Under the pieces are notes generated by a model. That model did not search any database and had not been told where the DNA came from. It saw only the letters and a program-made list of their open reading frames with translations. Below are positions 16,131 through 25,983 of a stretch of 64,000 nt of DNA, one piece after another. The position numbers and the translations under genes were made by a program. Positions within the stretch are counted from its first letter, which is position 1, and each line of letters begins with the position of its first letter. This stretch comes from an uncultured Muribaculum sp. GTDB lineage: Bacteria; Bacteroidota; Bacteroidia; Bacteroidales; Muribaculaceae. The stretch spans positions 4,423 to 68,422 of the forward strand of contig CAJUTE010000011.1 of NCBI GenBank assembly GCA_910589555.1, given 5' to 3'.

Positions 16131-19100
16131 TTATTGTTTAATGCTTCTCACGAAGCACGCGTCTGCTCCATTTGCAACATTTCCTTCCGACAGCGGGAAG
16201 AAGTCAAATGTAAAATAGTTGAAATCCCAACCCACAAGGAATCCAGATTCCATAGAGTCTTCAGCAGGACGTTCAAACCAATATATTGCTCCGGGACGGC
16301 GGAAAATATCGAAGAAGAGAGGACAGGCATCAATACCTTCAGGATAAACTTTTCCATCTCCCAATATTCCGGAAGGGAAATAACCCCAACGCCCACTACT
16401 TGCATAGCGAAGCACTCCCCGGTATTCTTTCTTGTTATTGTCGCTCTGCTTATCTTTCCTATGTCCATAGCCTGATGCTCCGATGGGGAAAAAGAGGTTC
16501 TTACCTGTTCTATAGTTGTAAACGAAGCACCCTCTCATGCCCTTGTCAACCGCTTTATCTCCATCAGCCATATAGCCATACACATCATTCAGATTTGTAA
16601 GCGTAGCTGATGAATCATCACCATAAAGCACACCGAAGCCTTGCTCGATATCGGAATTATCATAAAGAGCTTTATAATCTTTAAATTCCGCCACATGATA
16701 TGTTCCTTTAAACGAAAAATAAGCATCACCACGCACATATTTCACGTCATTACCATTAGCGTCTTTCTTTGTAGCAGTAATAGCTTCATACTTCACTTTA
16801 GCCCAAGTATTTTTACTCTCATCTGTTAATTCAAGCTGAGTTAAACCGGCTGCATTTTTCGCAAAATCATCAGGAGTAATATTGATCCATGGACTTATGC
16901 CATTCTTATTATTGGATGACTTTATTCCGGTCCATTTTCCATATTTAAACATGGATCCCTCATCAAGCGGAGATGAAGCAAATTCATCCAAACCTGTATT
17001 GTTGCTTGCCATCCACTTGGCACCACCCTCAATCAAATCGTCGGCGCCATAACCCTGGCGAACGAATATAAGGTGATAGCAGGTGTAATTATGATATTCC
17101 ACACGGATAACGGCGTGATTTGGAGAATCCTCAGAGGTGGTCTTGCCATTGAATTTTATAGTGAAATCCATATTAGAACCGGTTGAGCCTTCGATGGTCT
17201 GATAAGTACGGGATTTTCCGTTTTTATCTTTAATCGCCATGCTTCCGGTAGTGGTACCGACTCCGCCCTCAAGGCGTATGGTACCGTTGGCATCATTCCA
17301 ATTGTCAGAATTATCCTCGCCGCGCTGAGTGTCGCGAATCACGTAGGCACGCCACGGTCCTTCGGAAGCGAGAGGCTTGAACGTAGTGGACTCCTCGGAA
17401 GGGAGAATGTTGAGCACTACGCGGAAATCATTGTTGTTATCGGCACGGCGATAAACACCCTTGGGATTGACGATGCGTCGTACCTGACGGATTGAAATTG
17501 GCTCACCTGACTGAGATCCATTCTGAGTTGTAATACCGGTAGTGAGCGTATCACCATCCGACAGAATCGCCAGCACCTTAACTTTTGCCTCTCGCTGATA
17601 GGCAACGAAAGGATTGTTACCGGTATAAGCAGTCTGCTTGATAAGCTGCTTTGCACGAGTCCACATAGGTATATTCAGAACATAATGGTTATATCCATCG
17701 TCATTCTTTTTAAGTTGAACGTGCATTTCACCATCCTCAAGCGCTTCCTGAATCGACCCGGTGCTTTCATTGAAAGTGGTGTAGCTTACCTCTCCTCGCT
17801 TATTTGTAGTATAATAGGATTCATTAGCGTTGATTTTAAACGGAGGTTCTTTGGTTATCACAGTTTGCTCAGTCGCTCTCAGTGACAGGAAGCCATTATA
17901 AGGATATGCCGTAGGATTGTCCATCTTTTGCCAAAAGAGGGCATATTCATTATCTTTAGGAGTTTCCGACACACCACCCGTAGCGTCCATAGGTGCCCAG
18001 TTATTGGACTCTATCTTCAGTTCAAGCCTCTTGATGGTCGCCGATCCGGCATCGATGTCAAGCGGGAGCATCATTGAGTGGTTGTAGAGATAGGATATAT
18101 AGTAGGGATTAGGGTTCTGGATCTTACGGTCCTCTTTCTTGTAATCAATGTGCCAGTCGACATCGTTGGCATAGCCGTTGAAGCGGAGTGTGAGTTTGTA
18201 GTGATAGTTGCGCTGGGCATTGTAATCGAGCTTCACATCCTTGCCAAGCATGAAGCGGTAGATGATGTCGCCCTGTCCCGGATCGCCCGGATTGAGCGAC
18301 AAATAGTATGCCTTTACCTCAATATATGTTCCGTGAGGCTTCGCATCCTTCCACGCCACTGTTGTAGTGTCGATACCTTCGGGATAGGATGTGACATGGT
18401 CGTTCTTATCTTTATCATTTACCTGCTGACGCTTATCGGACTCTGTTCCTTCCACACCTTTTCCTTGCATATTTTCGAAGAAATATAGAGCGTTCACACT
18501 CTGGGTGTGCTGCGCGGCGAGACGCTGCTCGTAAGAAAGATTGGTGTCAAACGCTTTTTCGGTATCATATCCGAGTATGGGGTGACCCTTGGAGATGTAC
18601 TCTTCCCACGCAGAAGAGGTATAGGTGTCGCCTTCGTGATATGTGATTTTTTGTCCTTCGGTGACGAGCGGCAATTTCACGCCACGGTCGCCGGCGGCAA
18701 GCTTTGAGGGATCGCCGGGGTTGTAGTCGGCAAGATAGCATGAATCGGGGACATCCTTGATCTCAACCGACTTCACGAATATCCATATATTTTCTTTCAG
18801 TCCGCGACCGTCAAACGCCACGGTCACTTTCGACACCGCACGCTTTACCCACGAGTGGAGCGACACGGAGGTGTTGTTGATCACCAGCTCCTTGCCGATG
18901 AAACCCTCGCTTGCGTACTCGGTAGCCTGATGCTCGGTGAAGTAGCCAAACATCTGATTGTTGGCACCGATCTCCTCGGCATTCCATTTCAACCGGATGG
19001 AGTGCAGCTTATCTTCGGTGGAGAGGTCATAGTCGGCAAGATCGCCCATATTGGCGACTGCATATATGCGGTATTTTCCAAACGGAAGTCTGTTTTCCAC

Positions 19101-19517
19101 TTTGTTCACACCTATCTTGAACGTAGCGCGTCCGGTGGGAGTCTCAGCCTGATGCTCGTTATCCTTTATTGCATCGGAGGGCGACGAAGTGTTGTCGGCG
19201 GGCTTGTAATCATACTCCTCAAGGTCATTCTGAGTGTATTTCTTCACCAAGTCGCCGTTTATGTCGTAGGCAAGGACGCAAACCGAATTGATCGCTCCGA
19301 TAGCCTCGCCAGGAGTTCCACCTTCCACGGCACGCGATTCGAGCCTGCTGTTTATCTCATAGAAATTAAGATCCGCCGTTATTGCCGCCTCTCCTTCCCC
19401 GATTATGGTGGGGTCATATAGCAGATCATCGGTACATGATGATGCGCCAAGCAGCATGACCGCCATGAGAGAAGCGATCAATGAGCCGGATTTTATGTCG
19501 AAAAACTTAAATCTCAT
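16131..19517 (-). CDS. Large fimbrial tip/accessory lipoprotein (DUF4906-like)
   Basis: 1128 residues with a lipoprotein signal ending LLGASSC. The N-terminal third resembles fimbrillin N-domains (SVCVLAYDINGDLVKKY, FGKYRIYAVANMGDL, followed by VKRAVSKVTVAFDG). The middle has repeated beta-sandwich-like segments. The C-terminal ~150 residues (YGHRKDKQSDNNKKEYRG region, then FVRSIK at the very end) look like a ligand- or lectin-type module seen at the end of large Bacteroidales surface proteins. Last gene of the operon, so it is probably the tip adhesin, like Mfa5 or other large tip subunits (inference). 55 bp separate it from the preceding gene. Confidence 0.7.
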   Translation of the reverse strand: MRFKFFDIKSGSLIASLMAVMLLGASSCTDDLLYDPTIIGEGEAAITADLNFYEINSRLESRAVEGGTPGEAIGAINSVCVLAYDINGDLVKKYTQNDLEEYDYKPADNTSSPSDAIKDNEHQAETPTGRATFKIGVNKVENRLPFGKYRIYAVANMGDLADYDLSTEDKLHSIRLKWNAEEIGANNQMFGYFTEHQATEYASEGFIGKELVINNTSVSLHSWVKRAVSKVTVAFDGRGLKENIWIFVKSVEIKDVPDSCYLADYNPGDPSKLAAGDRGVKLPLVTEGQKITYHEGDTYTSSAWEEYISKGHPILGYDTEKAFDTNLSYEQRLAAQHTQSVNALYFFENMQGKGVEGTESDKRQQVNDKDKNDHVTSYPEGIDTTTVAWKDAKPHGTYIEVKAYYLSLNPGDPGQGDIIYRFMLGKDVKLDYNAQRNYHYKLTLRFNGYANDVDWHIDYKKEDRKIQNPNPYYISYLYNHSMMLPLDIDAGSATIKRLELKIESNNWAPMDATGGVSETPKDNEYALFWQKMDNPTAYPYNGFLSLRATEQTVITKEPPFKINANESYYTTNKRGEVSYTTFNESTGSIQEALEDGEMHVQLKKNDDGYNHYVLNIPMWTRAKQLIKQTAYTGNNPFVAYQREAKVKVLAILSDGDTLTTGITTQNGSQSGEPISIRQVRRIVNPKGVYRRADNNNDFRVVLNILPSEESTTFKPLASEGPWRAYVIRDTQRGEDNSDNWNDANGTIRLEGGVGTTTGSMAIKDKNGKSRTYQTIEGSTGSNMDFTIKFNGKTTSEDSPNHAVIRVEYHNYTCYHLIFVRQGYGADDLIEGGAKWMASNNTGLDEFASSPLDEGSMFKYGKWTGIKSSNNKNGISPWINITPDDFAKNAAGLTQLELTDESKNTWAKVKYEAITATKKDANGNDVKYVRGDAYFSFKGTYHVAEFKDYKALYDNSDIEQGFGVLYGDDSSATLTNLNDVYGYMADGDKAVDKGMRGCFVYNYRTGKNLFFPIGASGYGHRKDKQSDNNKKEYRGVLRYASSGRWGYFPSGILGDGKVYPEGIDACPLFFDIFRRPGAIYWFERPAEDSMESGFLVGWDFNYFTFDFFPLSEGNVANGADACFVRSIKQ

Positions 19518-19572
19518 TGCAAATAAGAGTGTGAATATATAGTGGATGTATATATGTGATTTTGATGATGGT

Positions 19573-20691
19573 TCAATCGTCTCGGTCGATGCCGAATTCG
19601 GGTGTAAGGTCCACTCCGGTGTAAGGGACTACCGTCACGACACACACCATTGAAGAGCCCTTGAGATTAATCTGTACCAGGACATGGGTGTTGCGTGGAA
19701 GTGACGGCAGATTGGGTAGTGGTGCAGTGAGCTCCACTCCGTTCACCGGGAGTGTGATGGTGTAAGGCTGCTCGGAGCCGTTGCCTAACTTGGTCTCGGG
19801 CATATAAACCGGACCAGCCGAGAATGAGCGGTTGCTGTCGCCGACAGGACTCCATGACAGCGACCATGAATGAGTCTCCGCATTTGTCGGTACTGAATAG
19901 GCGGTGATGATGCGATTGATCTTGCTATCGATTGGATCGGGAGCCTTGATAGGCTCATAGGTGGTGTTGCAAGGAAAGAGGTATTCCATGTCACCCACCT
20001 CATTGAAAGTGATTTCAGACAGTTCCGACGGGTCAAACTTTATATAGGAATCGGCTACATTAAGGCTGAACGACAGCTTGACTGCCGCACGGGTGACAAA
20101 AAGGGTCGCCTCGTAGGGGTCAGGATTTCCATTGGCGTCATATTGCGGCGCGCCTATCTCCACCTGATGCACCTCGGTCATGGGTATCGGCTCGCCGGCG
20201 GCAAACAGCGGAGAGTCAGAGGACCGCGACAATGTGTATGTGCCGTAAGTGTCGACAGGAAAACGCTCGCCCTTTTTAAGATTGCGGAACACATTAATGA
20301 CATCTTCAGGAATCGAAGCCTCGTTGGCAAACAGATAGACCGTTTTTGTTTCATTAGGCTTCACCTTGAACAAGCGTTTAGCGGTCATAACGTCGGGATT
20401 CTGGGAGATGGATATGTTGTGCTCCACGCTGCCATCTTTATCGACGATGAGGAAACGCATGGTGCTGATCTTCTCATTGTCGAGAGTCGGTTCTTCAAAG
20501 TAATAGTCGTCGACGCGGCTCCCGATTCCGGAAGAAGCCTCGACAGCCGTTATCGACAGCGACATATAAGCCATGGGGTCGCGCTCAGCATCGACCGGTG
20601 CCGGAGAGTCAGATGAGTCTCCGCAAGCGGTGAACAATGCTGTCGAAAACGAGCAGAATAAAAGCAGATTTACAAGTCGGTTCAATTCCAT
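19573..20691 (-). CDS. Fimbrillin-like lipoprotein, minor subunit
   Basis: 372 residues, lipobox FTAC at about 20-23. The layout is that of Bacteroidales fimbrillins: N-domain with ISTMRFLIVDKDGSVEHN and TKTVYLFANEAS, a cleavage-type middle region, and a C-domain with VTRAAVKLSFSLNV and a final VVPYTGVDLTPEFG. The C-terminal strand could serve donor-strand exchange in type V pili. It overlaps the Mfa2-like gene by 10 bp, so the two are coupled. Exact role (minor shaft or tip subunit) is not known. Confidence 0.7.
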   Translation of the reverse strand: MELNRLVNLLLFCSFSTALFTACGDSSDSPAPVDAERDPMAYMSLSITAVEASSGIGSRVDDYYFEEPTLDNEKISTMRFLIVDKDGSVEHNISISQNPDVMTAKRLFKVKPNETKTVYLFANEASIPEDVINVFRNLKKGERFPVDTYGTYTLSRSSDSPLFAAGEPIPMTEVHQVEIGAPQYDANGNPDPYEATLFVTRAAVKLSFSLNVADSYIKFDPSELSEITFNEVGDMEYLFPCNTTYEPIKAPDPIDSKINRIITAYSVPTNAETHSWSLSWSPVGDSNRSFSAGPVYMPETKLGNGSEQPYTITLPVNGVELTAPLPNLPSLPRNTHVLVQINLKGSSMVCVVTVVPYTGVDLTPEFGIDRDD

Positions 20692-21755
20692 AAGTCAGTA
20701 GTATTGAGTCGTACAACCCAACCGTTGATGACAATCTTAGTATCTATCCAGTTATTATTACTGTCAAGGAAAAATATCACGTTCCATTCCGATTCGCGGT
20801 CAAGATACTCCTGAGAGGGCATCGATGCATATTTCTCGCTCTTAAGAAGGAGAAGACACCTGATAAGGGGCACTGACAGCACAGGCTCGCCGGAAGCATG
20901 ATTGGAAATCTCAAGCCGCATGGGAGCGTTGGCATACAGACGCGATGTGCTGAATTCGGCAAACGCCGCAATGGGAGCAACAGTTGCGTCATCGTCTGCG
21001 TCATCGTCAGCGATCAAGTTGCCGTAGGAGTCATATTTTGCATTTTCGTCGCCTTTCACCCAAGGATAGACATCGGTGTCCTGACCCAAGGGGAGGATGT
21101 TGTTGGCGTAGTCAAACATGAAGTTGTCGGCGCCTGTGATAGCAAAATCGAAGTCATCGCTGCTGATGGGGTTGCCGTTGACGTGCTGAAGCAACACGCG
21201 CACATTGTGAGTGTCGCACATCATGGGAAGTGTTGCCGTAGTGTAGGTGTTGGATTCGGGTTCAGGCACAGTGACCGTCAGTTCGCCATAGTAGAGCGAA
21301 TGAAGCTTCACGCCGGGATTGGCGCCGATGCAGTTGGTGTTCATCGCCACGGTGAGCGAGTTCATCTCGGAACCGGCACCGGGAATCGGTGAGAAGTGGA
21401 ACGATGGCTTGTCGCACTGCATACCGCCGTAAGCGAGCAGATGATACTCGCCTGGGTCGAGTTTGAGAGCCATGCGGTAGTTCTCATCCTTGAGCGCGGA
21501 TGTGGTCTCGGTGAGCGTGGTCACATATTTGTAGTCCGAATCATACACGAAAAGTGTCAGGCAATCCACCTGCGAGTAAAACGCGTTGGCAAACAGCATG
21601 TTGTAGTCATATACGAATCTCACCTCAATGCCCGAGCGGCACGGATCGAGATCTTCATATATGGCGCCATCGCATGACGACAAGCTTACCATAGGAGCGG
21701 CGGCAATTGCCGCTCCTATGACAGACTTGGTAATGATTCGTTTTAATAGATTCAT
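20682..21755 (-). CDS. FimB/Mfa2 family fimbrial anchor subunit
   Basis: 357 residues with a lipobox (SLSSC at about 24-28) followed by the family signature: CDGAIYEDLDPC, VRFVYDYNMLFANAF, VDCLTLFVYDSDYKYV, and LDPGEYHLLAYGGM. In Porphyromonas the Mfa2/FimB proteins anchor the fimbria in the outer membrane and set its length; the same is inferred here. It lies directly after the major subunit gene (21-bp gap), as in the mfa1-mfa2 order. Confidence 0.85.
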   Translation of the reverse strand: MNLLKRIITKSVIGAAIAAAPMVSLSSCDGAIYEDLDPCRSGIEVRFVYDYNMLFANAFYSQVDCLTLFVYDSDYKYVTTLTETTSALKDENYRMALKLDPGEYHLLAYGGMQCDKPSFHFSPIPGAGSEMNSLTVAMNTNCIGANPGVKLHSLYYGELTVTVPEPESNTYTTATLPMMCDTHNVRVLLQHVNGNPISSDDFDFAITGADNFMFDYANNILPLGQDTDVYPWVKGDENAKYDSYGNLIADDDADDDATVAPIAAFAEFSTSRLYANAPMRLEISNHASGEPVLSVPLIRCLLLLKSEKYASMPSQEYLDRESEWNVIFFLDSNNNWIDTKIVINGWVVRLNTTDLWN

Positions 21756-21776
21756 TTTATTGAAATGAAGCGATTT

Positions 21777-23432
21777 TTAGAAATCAATAGTGTTAACTCG
21801 TACTACCCATGGAAGAGCCTGTACTGAGAGCTGGAAGTAAGTCTTGGGGGACTCATCGGGATCTTCGGGCTTTTCGGGATCGGGGTCGTCGCCGGGATCA
21901 CCGGGGTGTCCGAATTCATTGATAGTGTTGACTTTCAACTTGTAGACATTGTTACGAACTACGGCAAACTCCATCTGACCCATGTTGATGGCATCACCAT
22001 TGTTGTCATGACGGTTGTAGTAGTAATAGTAACAAGGATATACATTTTCAGAACCTACAGTCTCAGGGCGATAGATGGTGAAACCATCCTCAACAGTCGA
22101 TTTGAGGTCGCCGTTAGCGTCCATGTTGTCAGCAGTGAAAAGCTCATTGTACAAAGCTGCAAGAGTAGTGGTGGGAGCCTCTTCAGCCTTAGCCTTAATG
22201 GCGTCCTTGTCACCATAGATATGACCTTCGTAAGCGTAGAGCACCTTACCTGAAAGAAGCATCTCATTTAGCTTGGTATCGTTACCACCGCGAAGATAAC
22301 CCTTGAAAATCACACCGGTAGTGATACCGTGCAGCTGTTCGTCGATGCCGGGGATAGTATTCTCGGTTGCATAGCGCCAGATCTTATAGCTGGTACCTGC
22401 ACCCGGCTGCCAGTTTTCATCCTTGTCATCAGTAGTAAGGCTTGAAAGCATGGTGTAGTCGGCGTTGCCGGGAGCGAAGCCGGGAGCTGACATCGCGAAA
22501 TCGAAATAAGATGATGCATCGCCGCGGGTATAAGTCGACTTGAAATCATAGTCGGTGCTGACAACCCAGTTGGTGGTGTTCTCACGCTCACACACTACGG
22601 GATTTGACCAGTCAGCGTTAGCCGACATCATGGGAAGATAGTTGAAAGTCTTCGACATATTGATGAGCGACATACCCACGAGTTCAACATGACCCTCGAT
22701 TTTTGTTTCATCATAAACGCTACTTACAGGATAGAAATTAGGCTTTGACTCACCTTTTACAGTAGTTGACTCGAAGTCGAAACGAGCCGCAGCACGCTGC
22801 ACCTTCACTGTACCGAGATCAATCGGGTTCTTGATGGTAGAGTTCTGCATCACTTCTACAAGGGGAAGTTCCTTAGAACAGAGGTCGCGGTTGGTCATCA
22901 AGAAATTGTTTGCCATCCAGATGGGAGCATTCGCATCCAATGAAGCGTTGAAGTCGGTGAATGAAGCGCCAACTTGCAGAGTTTCCACCTTTGACATGAT
23001 ATCAGTAGTGGGGTTACAGTAAGCGAACACGAAAATCTTCTCCCCGGCTTTCGCCAAAATCTCGGGCGACTTGATGCGTACAGTGAATTTCGGGAGATTT
23101 GCACCGTCAGAATTGTCCTCAGTTGCATCAGCCTGAGCGAATGCGATGAACTTGTAGTCAACTCCTGTTCCGTTCTGCACCTGGTCGGCAAGCACAATAA
23201 GCACCGAGTTGATGTGGTTTTCACTGTCCTGACCGATTTCATAACCTGCATCAGAGTTGGTGTTGTCATCAGGAGTCACTGTTACGCTTCGCGAACCGGC
23301 GGTGGGCAGACTTAGCGTCAAGCGGGCTGCTATACCCTCTTCCGGCATTTCAATCACGCTCGGACGGTCCTCATTGCTGTCGCAAGATGCCATCATAAGA
23401 GCGGCAAGGATTCCAAAAGTTACCTTTTTCAT
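21777..23432 (-). CDS. Mfa1-type major fimbrial subunit
   Basis: 551-residue lipoprotein precursor, lipobox MMASC at about 13-17. The N-domain has INSVLIVLADQ, VFAYCNPT and the middle VQRAAARFDFES, where fimbrillins are cut by a trypsin-like or gingipain protease during assembly. The C-domain carries the Mfa1 hallmark YPCYYYYYNRHDNNGD, MEFAVVRNNVYKLKV, and a Pro-Asp-rich linker before the terminal strand (QALPWVVRVNTIDF) that would be donated to the next subunit. It is the shaft protein of a type V pilus. 48 bp follow the DUF3868 gene. Confidence 0.88.
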   Translation of the reverse strand: MKKVTFGILAALMMASCDSNEDRPSVIEMPEEGIAARLTLSLPTAGSRSVTVTPDDNTNSDAGYEIGQDSENHINSVLIVLADQVQNGTGVDYKFIAFAQADATEDNSDGANLPKFTVRIKSPEILAKAGEKIFVFAYCNPTTDIMSKVETLQVGASFTDFNASLDANAPIWMANNFLMTNRDLCSKELPLVEVMQNSTIKNPIDLGTVKVQRAAARFDFESTTVKGESKPNFYPVSSVYDETKIEGHVELVGMSLINMSKTFNYLPMMSANADWSNPVVCERENTTNWVVSTDYDFKSTYTRGDASSYFDFAMSAPGFAPGNADYTMLSSLTTDDKDENWQPGAGTSYKIWRYATENTIPGIDEQLHGITTGVIFKGYLRGGNDTKLNEMLLSGKVLYAYEGHIYGDKDAIKAKAEEAPTTTLAALYNELFTADNMDANGDLKSTVEDGFTIYRPETVGSENVYPCYYYYYNRHDNNGDAINMGQMEFAVVRNNVYKLKVNTINEFGHPGDPGDDPDPEKPEDPDESPKTYFQLSVQALPWVVRVNTIDF

Positions 23433-23480
23433 TTACGATTTGTGTTGTTTTAAGATTAGTACTATGATTTTTTTCTCTAA

Positions 23481-24914
23481 TTATTTGTTTCGTTCATTGT
23501 ATTCCATGACCTCCTTGAGCTGCGCAAAGGCATCGGCTGCTTGCTTAAGACCGCGTGAAGCTGCTTTCTCAAAAAGTTCAAGAGCCTTCTCATTGTTCAT
23601 CTCCTTAGCCTCGACAAGACCTGTGGCATATATAGCTTCAGGGGTGTCGCCCGCCTTAGCGAGATAAGCGCGAGCCTTGGAGAGCTCGCCGCGCTGAAGA
23701 GCGATGTTGGCGGCGTTAAGGTTGGCGGTCTCGTTGTTGGGGAACATACGCACGGCAGTCTCAAACACGTCGCAATACTCTTCCGAACCGGGCTCGTAGC
23801 TCTGAGCCACAAGGAACAGCTCGTTCAACGACAGATTCTGCGGCGCGGTGGCGAGCACTTTCTTTATCTCATCGACTGAGGTGAATGTGCGCACGATGTA
23901 GTTGATGGTGTAGTCAGAGTGACGCAACGCCGGATACTCCTCTTTGAGAAGGAAAGCGTATTGCTGCGGATAGGTCGACTTGATCTTGTTGTCCTTGGGA
24001 TCGGGAGCGAGGTCGCTGTCGATGATGGCAAGTATGCCCTCCTTGTTGGCGATGTCGCTTGCCTCCACATAGCGGCGGAGTCCTTCCCAGTCCTCCGGCT
24101 CATAGGAAGTGTGCATTATCTCCGGATCGAAAGCGTAGAGACGCTGCACGTAGTCCTTCAACGTGGCGGTACGGCCTTTTGCGAGACGCACGTTGTTGGT
24201 GTAGGATCCTTCAGGCGAAGCATATCCCTTGATGGTGAATGAGGTGATTTTCACATTCAGGTCATTGCGCACCACGTCGATGGTCTTGCGTATTTTGGCA
24301 AGCTCCTCGGGATTGCGACGGTAGTCGGGATACAGCTCGGTGCGGTTCACGGGGAAGTCGATGTAAGCCGAGCCTTTGAGGTCGCGCATCTTCACCGCCT
24401 CAGCCTCGGGTGTGATGAACGCATACTGCGGAGCAAACACGCGGGGCTTGTAATCCAGATGCACCAACGGCATGGCTTCAAGCGGCATATCGCATCCGCA
24501 ATCGCTCTGACCGTATTCTATCGAAAGGTCGGAAATCTCCATCCACGGCTCATAGTCAATCACCGACTGATAGTTGATCATGAGATCTTTTCCACTTCTG
24601 TATAAAAGATAGGAATGAGGTGTAGCATCGTTGCGGAGACGATAGTAGTAACGGTTTCTGCCTGAGATCACTACCTCAGGAAAGCGGTAGGTCTCCCCTG
24701 CCTTGCCGTTAAGCACCGGCACGAGCATTGTTTCAGAGCTTCCGCCCTGTTTCAACAGGCGAGTGTCGATATCCATGTTGAGAATCAACTTACTCTGCGA
24801 ACGCTCCACTTTTATTCCATTGAGCCCTACCGAACCTTCAAACATGTCTACGTTCAGGGCATGGCAGCCAAATATTCCTGCCAATAGAAATATGACAAAA
24901 AGGGTATTTTTCAT
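23481..24914 (-). CDS. DUF3868 OmpA-like fimbrial-locus protein
   Basis: 477 residues, signal peptide (residues 1-19). DUF3868 occupies about residues 20-140; then an OmpA-like peptidoglycan-binding core with YIDFPVNRTELYPDYRRN and KITSFTIKGYASPEGSYT, and a C-terminal TPR-like helical part (YEPGSEEYCDVFETAVRMFP, KARAYLAKAGDTPEA, then KALELFEKAA). The pairing of DUF3575 and DUF3868 genes in front of mfa1 is usual in Bacteroides fimbrial loci. Likely anchors the fimbrial assembly to the wall (inference). Confidence 0.85.
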   Translation of the reverse strand: MKNTLFVIFLLAGIFGCHALNVDMFEGSVGLNGIKVERSQSKLILNMDIDTRLLKQGGSSETMLVPVLNGKAGETYRFPEVVISGRNRYYYRLRNDATPHSYLLYRSGKDLMINYQSVIDYEPWMEISDLSIEYGQSDCGCDMPLEAMPLVHLDYKPRVFAPQYAFITPEAEAVKMRDLKGSAYIDFPVNRTELYPDYRRNPEELAKIRKTIDVVRNDLNVKITSFTIKGYASPEGSYTNNVRLAKGRTATLKDYVQRLYAFDPEIMHTSYEPEDWEGLRRYVEASDIANKEGILAIIDSDLAPDPKDNKIKSTYPQQYAFLLKEEYPALRHSDYTINYIVRTFTSVDEIKKVLATAPQNLSLNELFLVAQSYEPGSEEYCDVFETAVRMFPNNETANLNAANIALQRGELSKARAYLAKAGDTPEAIYATGLVEAKEMNNEKALELFEKAASRGLKQAADAFAQLKEVMEYNERNK

Positions 24915-24942
24915 ACTATAATTGTGTAATCGTATGAGATAA

Positions 24943-25527
24943 TCAGAATGTATATACCAGATTTATAGCCGCTTTAGTGGGACCTACGTAGTGCACCGGT
25001 TTATCTTTGTATTCCGGGGTTCCACACTCGGCGCAAGGGTAAGCCGTGGCTCTGGAATAGACCCATCCGAAGCCTATCTCAGCCTCAATGTTCCAATGGC
25101 GCGACATGATCCATGAGTAACCGTAGGCAACGCCCACACCTCCATACCAACCCTCGTAGCGATGTTTTTTGAAGTCGCCGAGCTTATTGCCGAGGAGATT
25201 GAAGTTGGGGAAATCCATGTTGCCAATGTTATACTGCCCCACAAGTCCGTGAGCGGCAACAAAATGACCTTGCCACTCCTGGCAAAACCAGTAGCGGAGT
25301 TCGGGCTGAGCAAGCCAGTGCCTCCACCGGCGTTCATTGACAGTCCACGCATTGAAATTGCCCGAAAGGTCAAACGTCCATTTCGGAGCGAGACGGGCTT
25401 CAGCACCTGCGTTCACAGTAAGAAGCGCATCATAAAGGAGATTGGTCTTAATCGCAAATTCCTGAGCTTTAACCGAATAACTCCATGTCAGTAAAAACAG
25501 TAATAATAGAATTACTTTTCTCATCAC
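24943..25527 (-). CDS. DUF3575 outer-membrane protein
   Basis: 194 residues with signal peptide (MRKVILLLLFLLTWSYSVKAQ) and the DUF3575 pattern: EFAIKTNLLYDALLTVNAGAEARLAP in part, WRHWLAQPELRYWFCQEWQGHFVAAHG, YGGVGVAYGYSWIMSRHWNIE. It should form a small outer-membrane beta-barrel. First gene of the six-gene fimbrial operon; long leader and a control region upstream. The first codon may be either of two adjacent ATGs. Confidence 0.87.
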   Translation of the reverse strand: MMRKVILLLLFLLTWSYSVKAQEFAIKTNLLYDALLTVNAGAEARLAPKWTFDLSGNFNAWTVNERRWRHWLAQPELRYWFCQEWQGHFVAAHGLVGQYNIGNMDFPNFNLLGNKLGDFKKHRYEGWYGGVGVAYGYSWIMSRHWNIEAEIGFGWVYSRATAYPCAECGTPEYKDKPVHYVGPTKAAINLVYTF

Positions 25528-25706
25528 TTAAATTTTTCTTTATGTGTAATTTCATTGGGATAGCTCCCTGAAGTATGACAAAATAACAGTCCGGATGACG
25601 TATCCGCTATCTGACACACGTGTGTTATAAGTGATTCTACAACAGTCCGTTACGAGCATTGCAAAATCGATTACAAGGGGATTTGCCATGGCGGTTTATA
25701 CCATTG

Positions 25707-25714
25707 CAAATTTA
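25707..25714 (-). promoter_or_regulatory. -7 box of the fimbrial operon
   Basis: TAAATTTG on the minus strand matches TAnnTTTG exactly. No TTG is present at the -33 position; instead the first dyad (25731-25746) covers that place. This is what one expects of a promoter that depends on an activator. The leader would be about 170 nt. Confidence 0.55.
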
Positions 25715-25730
25715 TGGGCCTTATAGCGTA

Positions 25731-25746
25731 ACTCTTGCTAAGAGAA
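25731..25746. repeat. Dyad repeat copy 1 (CTCTT-GCT-AAGAG)
   Basis: Palindrome with 5-bp arms and GCT centre, at the -33 position of the fimbrial promoter. Its centre is 21 bp from copy 2, about two helical turns, so bound proteins would sit on one face of the DNA. Confidence 0.75.
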
Positions 25747-25748
25747 GA

Positions 25749-25768
25749 ATATCTCTTGCTAAGAGATA
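25749..25768. repeat. Dyad repeat copy 2 (TATCTCTT-GCT-AAGAGATA)
   Basis: Palindrome with perfect 8-bp arms. A 19-bp stretch here (25749-25767) is repeated in inverted orientation at 25985-26003. Confidence 0.85.
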
Positions 25769-25983
25769 CTCATCTTAAAAATTAGTTTAGGTTGCACTAC
25801 GCACTACAAAGTTGCGAAATATTTTAGAATCATACAATTATTTCCAATATTTAAAGTCTTATTTTAAGACTATTTAACCCTAAAAGGATTATCGCTATTA
25901 AAATATATTTAACGGATATTTAGCTATTCTCGCAAATAAAGACACCATACATACCTATTTATCAACAAATTATCTGCATTCAC

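Noticed and set aside
18078..19421. Open frames of 136 and 188 codons opposite the large fimbrial protein
   Set aside because: Hydrophobic low-complexity translations typical of antisense strand; the minus-strand gene has lipobox and fimbrillin motifs.
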